Part shown: positions 1 to 6,684 of the stretch, in pieces
Position numbering within the stretch: position 1 is the stretch's first letter
Layout: each line of letters starts with the position of its first letter
Assembly: GCF_008806595.1 (NCBI RefSeq)
Contig: NZ_VZRB01000008.1
Location: 210,826 to 274,825 of the forward strand
DNA from: Streptomyces luteolifulvus
GTDB taxonomy: Bacteria; Actinomycetota; Actinomycetes; Streptomycetales; Streptomycetaceae
Direction of reading: 5' to 3'
DNA length: 64,000 nt
Position numbers and translations under genes: made by a program
The notes under the pieces: model-generated
Seen by the model: only the letters and a program-made list of their open reading frames with translations
What the model was told of the DNA's origin: nothing
Databases searched by the model: none

Positions 1-1
1 G

Positions 2-280
2 AAGACGCTGCCGCAGGCGACGTGGCTGACGGACGGGTTCGTGAAGAACCCCAACCCGGCCACCGCCGGAGACAACCCGTACATCGCCCCCGCGACGGGC
101 CTCAGGAACATCGAGATCGTCGTGCGTCGTACCGAGAAGGCGCTTGCCGAACTCCCGGCCGTCGAGCTCACCGACCAGCAGATCGCCACCCTCGCCGCTG
201 CGGTCGCCGCAAATCCGGCGCTGGCCGAGCTGATCGCGGAGAAGGTCGCCGTCAAACTCGCCGAGAGGCTGGCCGAGTGA
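2..280 (+). CDS. C-terminal part of a phage protein (5' end outside window)
   Basis: The frame is open from the first bases of the window and stops at 280, so only the last ~92 residues are visible. The tail is Ala/Leu/Glu rich and predicted helical, with an LTDQQIATLAAAVAANPAL segment of the kind seen at the C-termini of actinophage endolysins and tail-associated proteins. No catalytic domain is in view, so the enzyme class cannot be told. It overlaps the next gene by 4 bases (GTGA), and a holin-like gene follows, which fits a lysis cassette. Assignment as an endolysin is inference from position only. Confidence 0.6.
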   Translation, partial: KTLPQATWLTDGFVKNPNPATAGDNPYIAPATGLRNIEIVVRRTEKALAELPAVELTDQQIATLAAAVAANPALAELIAEKVAVKLAERLAE

Positions 281-624
281 TCCTCAACTTGACGCCACAC
301 CCGATCCGTCTTTACTCGAACGATCGAGAGGACGGCATCGACGACCTCGACTTGCACCTGCGCGAGGTCATCCCGCCGGAGCCGAAGCCCGCGCGGCTGG
401 CCACGATCGAGCTCGGCACCCAGGCCGACGGGATCGAGCTCGTCGAGTACGGGCACGCCCACGACCTACCTCCCATGCGCCAGGACGTGCGGCTCGTCGT
501 CTCCCTCGTCGTTGCACTGTCGCTCGTGACGCGCGGCCGTGACGACCTGCTCGTCCCTTACCGCGAGGTGCGGAACTCGGCTGGGACTGTCATCGGCTGC
601 CGCCAACTGGCGCAGCCCGTCTGA
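277..624 (+). CDS. small phage-type protein, unknown function
   Basis: 115 residues starting at a GTG that overlaps the stop of the preceding gene (GTGA), which decides the start. The N-terminus MILNLTPHPIRLY carries the LTPHP motif found at the start of many small phage proteins of unknown function. The rest is soluble with alternating acidic and hydrophobic stretches and no signal peptide or membrane segment. Tight coupling to the upstream gene and the holin-like gene 14 bases downstream puts it in the same transcript. No function can be given. Confidence 0.7.
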   Translation: MILNLTPHPIRLYSNDREDGIDDLDLHLREVIPPEPKPARLATIELGTQADGIELVEYGHAHDLPPMRQDVRLVVSLVVALSLVTRGRDDLLVPYREVRNSAGTVIGCRQLAQPV

Positions 625-638
625 GAAACGAGATCACC

Positions 639-821
639 ATGAAGATCAGCGGCATAGTCAAGTCCATCCTGTCCGGGCTCGCCGCAGGGTCCGCAGCCGC
701 CGTGACCGCGGTACAGGACAACGTCATCACTACGGGCGAGGGCGTCACGATCGCGCTCGCCGTCCTCGGCGCCTGGGGCATCGTCTACGCCGTCCCCAAC
801 AGGCCGAAGACTGGGGCCTGA
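639..821 (+). CDS. putative phage holin (60 aa)
   Basis: A 60-residue protein with two short hydrophobic helices (around residues 8-22 and 36-52) separated by a polar turn, ending in a Pro/Lys tail. This size and layout match small actinophage holins, which permeabilise the inner membrane to release or time the endolysin. It begins 14 bases after the previous stop with GAGAAACGAGA upstream and is followed immediately by a membrane protein gene. Holin function is inferred from size, topology and neighbours; no diagnostic motif exists. Confidence 0.6.
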   Translation: MKISGIVKSILSGLAAGSAAAVTAVQDNVITTGEGVTIALAVLGAWGIVYAVPNRPKTGA

Positions 822-1259
822 GTGCCGCGCCGTGTAGCCCGGCGGCTGGGTCGGGCACTCGGCCGGCGGGGGGCGTTCCTGCTGTGCTTCGGCACGGTGT
901 GGGCGCTGATCGGCTACGGGCAGATCACCGCGCCGCAGCCCGACCAGCGAGGCCTGAAGCTGCTGCTGGACATCATGCCGTTGGACGCTTGGGGCTGGTG
1001 CTGGCTCACGGCCGGGCTGGTGGCGATCGTGTCGGCGTGGATGCGCCAGGGCTGGGACTGGCCCGGCTTCCTCGCTCTGCCGCTGATGGTGATGCCGTGG
1101 TTCTTCGCGTATCTGATCGCGTGGTGGCCGCTCGGTGTCTTCCCTAGGGGGTGGATTGCAGCTGCTCTGTACGGCGCGCTCGCCATAGGGATTCTTGTTG
1201 TGGCTGGCTGGCGGGAGCCTCCGCGGCCGAAGAGAGCGGAGCCTCCCTATGAGTCCTGA
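822..1259 (+). CDS. phage membrane protein, about four transmembrane helices
   Basis: 145 residues from a GTG directly adjoining the holin-like stop codon. After a basic N-terminus (PRRVARRLGRALGRR) there are four hydrophobic segments near residues 17-33, 59-76, 86-104 and 112-130, and an Arg/Pro-rich C-terminus. It sits between the holin-like gene and a coiled-coil protein, so a role in lysis or superinfection exclusion is possible but not shown. It overlaps the next gene by 11 bases. Confidence 0.65.
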   Translation: MPRRVARRLGRALGRRGAFLLCFGTVWALIGYGQITAPQPDQRGLKLLLDIMPLDAWGWCWLTAGLVAIVSAWMRQGWDWPGFLALPLMVMPWFFAYLIAWWPLGVFPRGWIAAALYGALAIGILVVAGWREPPRPKRAEPPYES

Positions 1260-1581
1260 TGCGTTCATCACGGTCGGTGCGACCGTTCTGTCGGGTGGGT
1301 TCGCCGCATGGGGCGCACGTTCTGCGCGCAGGACGAGGCGGCAGGAGAACCGGGACGATTTCGCCGCGATCAAGGATGCGTTGAACGAGCGGATCGACGG
1401 GATGAAGCAGGATCTGGCAGTGCAGCAGGAGCAGATCACCGGGCAGGGCGCGGCGATCGCATGGCTCGTCACTGATCGCCGGAGCTTGGTCAGCACGATC
1501 CGCAACGCCGGGCTGAAGCCCCCCGCACCGCGCACGATCCCGGAGCGGGCGAGACCGTATCTCGACCACATCGACGTGTGA
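1249..1581 (+). CDS. membrane-anchored coiled-coil phage protein
   Basis: 110 residues. The ATG at 1249 lies inside the end of the upstream gene, preceded by GCGGAGCC, and gives the shared form MSPDAFITVGATVLSG. One N-terminal membrane helix (about 5-22) is followed by a basic stretch and a heptad-like helix (about 35-75, KDALNERIDGMKQDL). Proteins with this plan next to actinophage holins are often called putative spanins or holin accessories. That label is by analogy; no lipobox or partner gene is evident. Confidence 0.65.
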   Translation: MSPDAFITVGATVLSGGFAAWGARSARRTRRQENRDDFAAIKDALNERIDGMKQDLAVQQEQITGQGAAIAWLVTDRRSLVSTIRNAGLKPPAPRTIPERARPYLDHIDV

Positions 1582-1595
1582 GAACTGGAGTGCGA

Positions 1596-1688
1596 ATGGA
1601 CGAGCCCCCGCCCCCGCCGCCGTTCTGGCTGAGCCCGCGCCCGTTCCTCGAACCCGACCTGCCACCGGCGGCCGACGAGCCGGAATGA
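1596..1688 (+). CDS. very small Pro-rich ORF (30 aa)
   Basis: Starts 14 bases after the previous stop with GGAG at a good distance from the ATG (an in-frame GTG lies two codons earlier). Thirty codons, about a third of them proline (for example PPPPPPFWLSP) with an acidic end. It ends just before a terminator, so it would be the last gene of the lysis transcript. Low complexity means it could be a chance frame. Confidence 0.35.
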   Translation: MDEPPPPPPFWLSPRPFLEPDLPPAADEPE

Positions 1689-1691
1689 CCG

Positions 1692-1722
1692 CGCCCCCAC
1701 CTGCCTCGTGCGGGAGGGGGCG
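1692..1722 (+). terminator. terminator of the lysis cassette
   Basis: CGCCCCC (1692-1698) pairs with GGGGGCG (1716-1722), with a further five-pair inner stem (one G-T pair) around a CTCGT loop, followed by TTTCGC. It closes the plus-strand cassette and separates it from the convergent gene at 1733-2005. Confidence 0.7.
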
Positions 1723-1732
1723 TTTCGCTGTG

Positions 1733-2005
1733 TCAGAACGGGGCGTCGCCCGTGCCCTCGATCTCCATCCAATAGCGCAGAGAGGGGGCGTCCATCTGCG
1801 CGTAGGTCTTCACGAACGTTGCCTCGCGGCTGTTGATGCGGAGTCGCCCCTCCTGGAGGTTCAGGATCTCCGGGGTCCGCGCTTCGGGCGGGACGGTGAG
1901 CCTGCCGGTCCAAGACCCCGAGCCGTCCTTGCTGAGAGCCACTTGTGCCGCCAACTCGCGGCCGTCTTCCAGGAGAAGGACCGCAGTCCCTCGGTGCATA
2001 GTCAT
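1733..2005 (-). CDS. hypothetical protein (90 aa)
   Basis: Minus-strand gene, taken from the ATG at 2005 (a second ATG is two codons downstream). No clear ribosome-binding site is seen for either. The protein is soluble and beta-rich in appearance: LLLEDGRELAAQVAL, then GSWTGRLTVPPEA, then LRINSREATFV. There are no cysteines, signal peptide or membrane helix. It lies between the lysis cassette and the recombinase and is convergent with the former. I do not recognise the family. Confidence 0.5.
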   Translation of the reverse strand: MTMHRGTAVLLLEDGRELAAQVALSKDGSGSWTGRLTVPPEARTPEILNLQEGRLRINSREATFVKTYAQMDAPSLRYWMEIEGTGDAPF

Positions 2006-2049
2006 GGCGGGCGAGCCTAGCGTCGGCGCGTGGTTCGAACTGCCAAACG

Positions 2050-2127
2050 CAGTCAACTTGCGTGTCCGCAAACGAACGAATGATGGACAGTCAACGATCA
2101 ACGGCGTTCTCGCAAGTCGAAGTTGAC
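2050..2127. promoter_or_regulatory. CAGTCAAC repeats upstream of the recombinase
   Basis: CAGTCAAC occurs at 2050-2057 and again at 2088-2095 (38 bases apart), and the inverted form GTTGAC is at 2122-2127. All lie in the 180-base gap before the serine recombinase. The last copy could double as a -35 box. Paired direct and inverted short sites next to a resolvase-type gene are what a recombination (res-like) or autoregulatory site would look like. This is an inference; no family consensus was matched. Confidence 0.4.
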
Positions 2128-2184
2128 GAAAACCCGTGTCCTTAACTATGTCGCACAAAGCCTCTATTGCGGTACGCTCCATCC

Positions 2185-2763
2185 ATGAGGATCGGATACG
2201 GCCGGGTCTCCACCCGCGACCAGAACCCAGAAGCGCAGGAGGATGCACTCAAGGCCGCCAACTGCGACCGCATCTTCGTCGACAAGGCGTCCGGCAAGCT
2301 GGCGTCAAGGCCCGAGCTGGACAAGGCACTCATCGCCGCACGTGAGGGTGACCAGTTCGTCATCACGAAGCTGGACCGCCTCGGGCGCTCCACGAAGAAC
2401 CTGATCGAACTGTCAGAGCACCTGCGAGACAGCGGCGTTGATCTCGTCGTGCTGGATCAGGGCATCGACACCAGCAGCCCGGCAGGGCGCCTCTTCTTCA
2501 TCATGATCGGCGCGTTCGGCGAGTTCGAGCACGCCATGATGGTCGAGCGCACCCACGACGGCCTCGCCGCTGCCCGCGCCCGCGGCCGTGTCGGCGGACG
2601 CAAGCAGGCCCTCAAGCCTCGACAGGTCCAACTCGCCCAGCAGATGTACGACGAGCTCGGCGCCGACGGCAAGCGCAAGCACACCGTGCAAGGCATCGCC
2701 AACGAACTCGGCGTCGCCCGCACCACCATCTACCGATACCTGGAGAAGAAGGAGATCGCATGA
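2185..2763 (+). CDS. small serine recombinase (resolvase/invertase family)
   Basis: 192 residues. The N-terminal catalytic domain starts MRIGYGRVSTRDQ with the nucleophile Ser9, continues through the family segments ITKLDRLGRS and FFIMIGAFGEFEHAMMVER, and ends in a long E-helix. The C-terminal DNA-binding helix-turn-helix is VQGIANELGVARTTIYRYL. Length is normal for Tn3-resolvase or DNA-invertase types, too short for a large serine integrase. The family makes staggered double-strand breaks and rejoins them for co-integrate resolution, inversion or multimer resolution. An upstream ATG at 2167 is possible, but the family N-terminus begins at 2185. The stop overlaps the next start (ATGA). Confidence 0.92.
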   Translation: MRIGYGRVSTRDQNPEAQEDALKAANCDRIFVDKASGKLASRPELDKALIAAREGDQFVITKLDRLGRSTKNLIELSEHLRDSGVDLVVLDQGIDTSSPAGRLFFIMIGAFGEFEHAMMVERTHDGLAAARARGRVGGRKQALKPRQVQLAQQMYDELGADGKRKHTVQGIANELGVARTTIYRYLEKKEIA

Positions 2764-3179
2764 TCAGCAAGACGGGTGGCCGCTACTGGTCCACCGGCAT
2801 CACCGTCACCTGGAGCTCGCGCGCCCACACCATCAACGGAGTGCCGCACTCGGGTTGGAGCGCGTTGCTCGACTTCTACGACGCCGGCTTCGTCAGCGAC
2901 AGGGCCGAGCACGGCGAGGCGTCCACGCAAGGGACACTGCGCACCCGCTACTACATCCGCGACAGCGAGAACGTCAGCGGCCTGACCGTGGCCGTCGACA
3001 ACCTCATCACCGACGCCGAGCGGCTCGGGATCGACTTCAGGCTCTGGGACGGCCGATCGCCGCTGCTCTACTACAAGGGCGACGGCGAGGACCCCGAGTT
3101 CGTTCCGCCGCCCAACTGGCGCGAGACCCTGCGGACTGAGGCCGATCGCCTCGGTTGGTGTACCTATGACACCGTCTGA
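2760..3179 (+). CDS. hypothetical protein coupled to the recombinase
   Basis: 139 residues, start overlapping the recombinase stop (ATGA), so translation is probably coupled. The sequence is soluble, rich in Tyr and Trp, with a charged middle part; no Cys pairs, signal or membrane helix. A strong terminator follows 14 bases after the stop, so the two genes form a complete transcript. I do not recognise the family. A partner or regulator of the recombinase is possible from context only. Confidence 0.65.
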   Translation: MISKTGGRYWSTGITVTWSSRAHTINGVPHSGWSALLDFYDAGFVSDRAEHGEASTQGTLRTRYYIRDSENVSGLTVAVDNLITDAERLGIDFRLWDGRSPLLYYKGDGEDPEFVPPPNWRETLRTEADRLGWCTYDTV

Positions 3180-3193
3180 CGCTGCCAGCAGCA

Positions 3194-3228
3194 CGACGCC
3201 CCCGCCAGGACAAGTGGCGGGGGCGTCG
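3194..3228 (+). terminator. strong hairpin terminator
   Basis: A perfect 14-pair stem, CGACGCCCCCGCCA at 3194-3207 with TGGCGGGGGCGTCG at 3215-3228, around a 7-base loop, starting 14 bases after the stop of the gene ending at 3179. Confidence 0.85.
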
Positions 3229-3432
3229 CCGTGTCAGCGTGCCACACTGCTTGTGCGCCCGTCTCGCCGCCCCCCGTCGGCGTGGCGGGCGTTCTGCTGT
3301 CAGCCGGCGGCCCCGTGTTGTCGGTGGCGGCCCGTAGCATTGACCGCATCGTTGTCCGCGCTTTGGTGCGTGCAGCTACTCGAATGGTGCGCCCTGCTCT
3401 GGACCGGAACCCAGGGGCAGGGCGTGCTGCTG

Positions 3433-3714
3433 TCAGGCTTCCGCGGATTCAGTCGCTGCCCGCTTGCCGGTCGTGCGCCCTTCCGAGATCTGCTGAGCGC
3501 GGGCCCGGCTGAGTCCGAGTTCCTTGCCGACGTCGGCGTGGCTCATGCCCTCGTCGCGCATCTCCTGTACGGCGCCTTGCCGGATCTCGCGTAGCCAGTG
3601 CTGTAGCTCGGGGATGGCCTGGAGGGCGGCCCCGACTGTCTTGGCGCGCTGGGTGGGATCGCCTTGCTCGGCGAGGTGTTTGAGGTTCTCGAAGGGGCTC
3701 GGCGGTGTGGTCAT
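3433..3714 (-). CDS. sigma-region-4-like helix-turn-helix protein
   Basis: 93 residues. Residues about 20-45 form an amphipathic helix (VGAALQAIPELQHWLREIRQ), and the helix-turn-helix DVGKELGLSRARAQQISEG resembles sigma factor region 4. Small proteins of this build are common in Streptomyces integrative elements and phages as transcription regulators. It is transcribed away from the gene at 3801, and a perfect palindrome sits between them, so it may repress its neighbour and itself. DNA binding is well supported; the target is inferred. Confidence 0.8.
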   Translation of the reverse strand: MTTPPSPFENLKHLAEQGDPTQRAKTVGAALQAIPELQHWLREIRQGAVQEMRDEGMSHADVGKELGLSRARAQQISEGRTTGKRAATESAEA

Positions 3715-3735
3715 GGATTCAGTGTAGGGGGAGGG

Positions 3736-3765
3736 TTGACATGACGTAAGGGGTGCCCTTACATT
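3736..3765 (+). promoter_or_regulatory. promoter with embedded operator palindrome
   Basis: TTGACA (3736-3741) and TACATT (3760-3765) are spaced by 18 bases, a good sigma70-type promoter for the gene at 3801. Between them lies GTAAGGGGTGCCCTTAC (3746-3762), a perfect 7-base inverted repeat with a 3-base spacer, placed so that a bound protein would block polymerase. The likeliest binders are the helix-turn-helix protein encoded at 3433-3714 or the GntR protein at 5606-5866. Confidence 0.7.
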
Positions 3766-3800
3766 TAGAGAGTCAGAGAGCGACGGCAGGGGAGACGGAA

Positions 3801-4181
3801 ATGGACCAGGGTCAGCGAGTCACCGGCTACATCGAGAACCGCGACCTGGGCCGCGTCGACTTCACCGGCACCGTCACCGACATCTACCGCTCCGGGCGCG
3901 ACACCGTCGTCTCCGTCACCTGCGACGACGGCCAGGAGCGCACCGCCCGCGAGGAGAACGTGACGGCCGAGGTCCTGGCCAACGAGAAGAACGTCACGAG
4001 CATCCTCGGCGGCAAGGTCCACCTGGCGAACAGTCAGAGCCCGGTGCCCTTCCCGCTCTGCGGATCCGGGTCGCGCAACACGGCGACCAAGTACCGCGCG
4101 ATCACCGGGCCCCTCACCTGCCGGGAGTGCGGGGGCATCCAGCAGCGGCGCGCGGCGCGGCTGGCGCGCGAAGCGAAGTAG
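3801..4181 (+). CDS. hypothetical element protein with C-terminal Cys motif
   Basis: 126 residues, ATG preceded by AGGGGAGACGGAA. The N-terminal half is beta-rich (VDFTGTVTDIYRSGRDTVVSV) and could be a small barrel. The C-terminal half holds cysteines at PLCGSG and LTCRECGG, a possible incomplete zinc site, and a basic end (RRAARLAREAK). It is the first gene of a four-gene run under the operator-bearing promoter at 3736-3765. Function unknown. Confidence 0.65.
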   Translation: MDQGQRVTGYIENRDLGRVDFTGTVTDIYRSGRDTVVSVTCDDGQERTAREENVTAEVLANEKNVTSILGGKVHLANSQSPVPFPLCGSGSRNTATKYRAITGPLTCRECGGIQQRRAARLAREAK

Positions 4182-4221
4182 CCCGACCCCGCCCGCACCA
4201 CTCGCCGTTAAGGAGAACTCC

Positions 4222-4617
4222 ATGACCAAAGAACTCGGACCCGGCTTCTGTATGGAGTGCGGCGACACGTTCACCACGACCGCCGCGCTCGACGCCCACC
4301 AACTGGAGACCGGGCACGAGATGGACCAGGAAGACCACCCGCTCCGCCAGGCGAAGGTTCAGCTGGCCGACGGCCGGCTCGTCAGCCTCACCGCGGCTCA
4401 GGTGCGAGCCGTCAAGGCCATCCGCCGCGCCGGAACGTACTACGCCTACGACGGCATCTCCCGCGCCACCATCCGCGTCCTGGAGCGCCTCGGCCTGATC
4501 ACCGTCGAGTGGAAGACCGTCTGGGTCGAGACCTCCCACGGCTACCGAGGCGTCTGGAAGCAGCGCCCCCAGCTCGAATGGGCTGCCCGCATCAACAAGG
4601 AGGCCCTGGGCCGATGA
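4222..4617 (+). CDS. zinc-finger containing element protein
   Basis: 131 residues with TAAGGAGAACTCC before the ATG. The N-terminus has a C2H2-like finger: CMEC (residues 10-13) and then His25 and His31 in ALDAHQLETGH. The C-terminal half looks like a winged-helix domain (ISRATIRVLERLGLITVEWKTVWVE would be recognition helix and wing). Together they suggest a nucleic-acid-binding protein of the integrated element. The stop overlaps the next start (ATGA), so it is co-translated with it. Confidence 0.7.
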   Translation: MTKELGPGFCMECGDTFTTTAALDAHQLETGHEMDQEDHPLRQAKVQLADGRLVSLTAAQVRAVKAIRRAGTYYAYDGISRATIRVLERLGLITVEWKTVWVETSHGYRGVWKQRPQLEWAARINKEALGR

Positions 4618-5102
4618 ATGCCATGACCGCCGATCAGTTCGCCACCCAGCTCCGCGCGGGCGGATGTACCGTCCAGATCGACCGCAGCCTCCCGGGCGTG
4701 GCGTACCTGAGCGCTTCCAAGGTCACTCGCCACGGCGTCGTCGACATGACCATCGTCTTTGAAGGCGACCGCTTCAAGCGTGCCTTTGACGTGCAGCTCG
4801 GTATCCACCGGCGCCGCTGGCCGAAGTTCCGCACCATGAAGGGCGTCCGCTGGTTCCTGGAGATCGACGAGCCCAAGAAGGCCAAGCCGCGCACCCTGCG
4901 CCGCGACAGCATCGGCTACGGGTACGAGACGAGTGACGGCCGGTACGAGGTCATCCCTGCGTACACCCCTTCCTGCACCTCGCTGGGTGGGCGCACGCAT
5001 CGACCCTCGTACTGGATCCTCAAAGACCGGCAGGGCGAGCACGCGACCGTCCAGCGGACCCTCCTCGGCGACATCCGCGACATCCTCAAGGAGCTCCCCT
5101 GA
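4614..5102 (+). CDS. hypothetical protein of the element operon
   Basis: 162 residues, starting at the ATG that overlaps the upstream stop. Soluble and rich in basic and aromatic residues (RRRWPKFRTMKGVRWFLEID), with no recognisable enzyme motif. It ends overlapping the next start (TGATG), so three genes are read as a coupled unit. I do not recognise the family; a DNA or RNA contact is possible from the basic middle region. Confidence 0.65.
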   Translation: MNAMTADQFATQLRAGGCTVQIDRSLPGVAYLSASKVTRHGVVDMTIVFEGDRFKRAFDVQLGIHRRRWPKFRTMKGVRWFLEIDEPKKAKPRTLRRDSIGYGYETSDGRYEVIPAYTPSCTSLGGRTHRPSYWILKDRQGEHATVQRTLLGDIRDILKELP

Positions 5103-5362
5103 TGCCCCGGAAGCCAGGCCCCCACGGCGCGTACTGCGACAGCACCCGAAGCAGCTACAAGGGCCGCTGTAATGACCCCGCCTTGTGGGTCGTGTATTGG
5201 GGCGACCCGGAGGCCGACGAGATCCAGGCGAACTACGCCTGCGCCTACCACCTGCACAAGCTGCTCGTCGAACTCACCCCGAAGGCAGAGTTCTCACGCG
5301 AGATGTTCCGCGTCCTCCCGCTGAACCTGGTTGTCGAATGGGCCGCCAAGCGAGAAGCCTGA
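5102..5362 (+). CDS. small Cys-containing hypothetical protein
   Basis: 86 residues; its ATG shares a base with the previous stop. It has cysteines at positions 12, 23 and 47 and a nearby His (YACAYHLHKLL), which may bind a metal, and a Trp/Tyr-rich core. Proteins of this size and layout occur in Streptomyces phages and integrative plasmids with no known role. A terminator follows six bases after the stop. Confidence 0.65.
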   Translation: MPRKPGPHGAYCDSTRSSYKGRCNDPALWVVYWGDPEADEIQANYACAYHLHKLLVELTPKAEFSREMFRVLPLNLVVEWAAKREA

Positions 5363-5367
5363 CCATG

Positions 5368-5389
5368 AGCCCCGCCATCGTGCGGGGCT
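5368..5389 (+). terminator. hairpin terminator, convergent genes
   Basis: AGCCCCGC (5368-5375) and GCGGGGCT (5382-5389) around a CATCGT loop, just after the plus-strand operon and immediately before the end of the minus-strand gene at 5393; it can serve both strands. Confidence 0.75.
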
Positions 5390-5392
5390 TCG

Positions 5393-5572
5393 TCACGCCG
5401 CCTCGACGACCTCGGCCCTGACGGCGGCCACCCACTCGTCCCGCAGTTGCTCGTACCGCACCCGGGTCGGCCCCCACAGCCAGCCGCCCGTCTCCTCCAT
5501 CAGGGCACGAATCTCCGCATCCACCACGGCAGCAGGCCGCACGGAACCCGGGGTCGGGGGAGAGGGGGGCAT
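5393..5572 (-). CDS. 59-residue partner of the GntR gene
   Basis: A short minus-strand frame of 59 codons, ATG at 5572 preceded by pyrimidine/purine mixed sequence. It starts with a Pro-rich stretch and continues as an amphipathic helix (DAEIRALMEETGGWLWGPTRVRYEQLRDEWVAAVR region, given here only as residues 19-53) with a Trp-rich turn. Codon third positions are G/C biased as in real genes. It starts 33 bases after the GntR stop and ends at the terminator, so the two form a short operon. Function unknown; it could be a co-factor of the repressor. Confidence 0.55.
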   Translation of the reverse strand: MPPSPPTPGSVRPAAVVDAEIRALMEETGGWLWGPTRVRYEQLRDEWVAAVRAEVVEAA

Positions 5573-5605
5573 GCAGGCGAGTCTATGGCCCCGGTCTGAC
5601 AGCGG

Positions 5606-5866
5606 TCACTCCGCGGCGGGCGGCTCGACTACGTAGGTGCCCTTGCCGGGGAGGGTGGTCACCAAGCCCCGCTCCCGCAGTTCCTCGACGGCCCGCCGCA
5701 CCGTCCCGATCGCCACGCCGAGCTGCTCGGCGAGTTCCCGCTCGCCCTCCAGCCTGGCGCCCGGCGCGAGTTTCCCGGAGGCGATCAGCCCGGCGATGTG
5801 GTCGGCGACCTGCACGTACACGTACACCGGCCGCGACGGATCCACCACCGGCTCATGATCAGACAT
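5606..5866 (-). CDS. minimal GntR-family transcription regulator
   Basis: 86 residues, only the winged-helix domain of the GntR family: YVQVADHIAGLIASGKL, then GERELAEQLGVAIGTVRRAVEELRERG, then the wing LPGKGTYVV. Full-length GntR proteins carry an extra ligand domain of 100 or more residues, absent here. Such short forms are typical repressors of transfer and replication genes on Streptomyces plasmids and integrative elements. It is divergent from the gene at 6004, with phased repeats between them, which suggests it controls both. The ATG at 5866 was preferred over the upstream GTG-type extension because the family N-terminus begins there. Confidence 0.85.
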   Translation of the reverse strand: MSDHEPVVDPSRPVYVYVQVADHIAGLIASGKLAPGARLEGERELAEQLGVAIGTVRRAVEELRERGLVTTLPGKGTYVVEPPAAE

Positions 5867-5880
5867 GGCGGTCAACCTAG

Positions 5881-5956
5881 AGCGGCCCACCACCACCTAA
5901 GGGGGCAGGTAGCGGCGTCATGCTCCATACAGCGGCATAAAGCAGTGTAGAGCGGT
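5881..5956. promoter_or_regulatory. helically phased AGCRGY repeats between divergent genes
   Basis: AGCGGC, AGCGGC, AGCGGC, AGCAGT and AGCGGT start at 5881, 5911, 5931, 5941 and 5951. Every interval is an exact multiple of 10 bases, so all copies face the same side of the helix. They fill the gap between the minimal GntR gene and the divergent gene at 6004 and are good candidates for its operator array. Confidence 0.5.
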
Positions 5957-6003
5957 ACCGTGCAATTGCAGGACCCCCGCAGCCGCGGACACGGCCCGGG
6001 GGC

Positions 6004-6273
6004 ATGGCCGACACCACCAGGAGCGTCGACGTGGACGAGCGTAGAGGCGAGCAGCCAGCACCCGACAGAGGCGCGCACCCGCCCATAGCCTCCGCCGGCG
6101 CCCGCCTCAGCCCCGTGCAGGAGGCGTGGAGCAGCTACGTCACCCACCGCCTCCGATGCGACGCCTGCCGCGACATCGACCAAGGAACCTGCGGGGAATC
6201 CGAACGGCTGCACCGGGCATGGATCGACGTCAGCCACGGCGCCCTGGACCGGATAGCCCGCGAAGCGAACTAG
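6004..6273 (+). CDS. small Cys-rich protein typical of Streptomyces elements
   Basis: 89 residues. After a polar, disordered N-terminus (1-35) comes a compact domain with CDAC (residues about 53-56) and a further Cys in GTCGESERLHRAW, a possible zinc-binding knuckle. Short proteins with this C-x2-C...C-x-E-S pattern are frequent beside GntR repressors on Streptomyces integrative plasmids. Function is not known. It is divergent from the GntR gene and probably under its control. Confidence 0.65.
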   Translation: MADTTRSVDVDERRGEQPAPDRGAHPPIASAGARLSPVQEAWSSYVTHRLRCDACRDIDQGTCGESERLHRAWIDVSHGALDRIAREAN

Positions 6274-6447
6274 CGAACGCCCCTGGCCAGAGCGTGAGCG
6301 AGCGGTTACATTTTCACACCCCACGTACACGATCCGCACGCAGACAGGCGTCAGGAGTGGTGTTTACCAGGGCACTCGTACTGTTGACTCGACATTCAAC
6401 AACTGAGCCCCCGGTCGCCAGGCGCGGTGGAACGCAGGGCGGCCGGG

Positions 6448-6684
6448 TCAGCCGCCGAGGAGGTCGTTCAGTGGAACGCGAAGCTCGTGGGCGATCCGCA
6501 GCAGCCATCCGATGCGCGCATCGGTGGCCCCGGACTCGATGCGCTGCACGGTTAGCCGGGTGACTCCCGTCCGGTAGCTGAGCTCCTCCTGGGTGAGGTT
6601 GGCGTACTCCCGCCCTACTCGGACCCGGTTACCGATTGCCCTGCGTCTCTGAATGATCCAGTCGGGGTCGGGTTCTCGTGGCAC
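6448..6684 (-). CDS. XRE-family helix-turn-helix regulator
   Basis: 78 residues, a single Cro/C1-type domain: IGNRVRVGREYANLTQEELSYRTG and LTVQRIESGATDARIGWLLRIAHEL cover the five helices (not quoted in full here beyond these parts). No ligand or dimerisation extension is present. It is the last gene of the element-like segment before the hairpin-rich gap. Proteins of this type act as lysogeny or copy-control repressors, or as antitoxins; no toxin gene adjoins it. Confidence 0.85.
   Translation of the reverse strand: MPREPDPDWIIQRRRAIGNRVRVGREYANLTQEELSYRTGVTRLTVQRIESGATDARIGWLLRIAHELRVPLNDLLGG

Noticed and set aside
2031..2040. TGGTTCGAAC resembling a tRNA T-loop, possible att site
   Set aside because: Flanking bases do not pair as a T-stem and no cloverleaf or CCA-like end is present.
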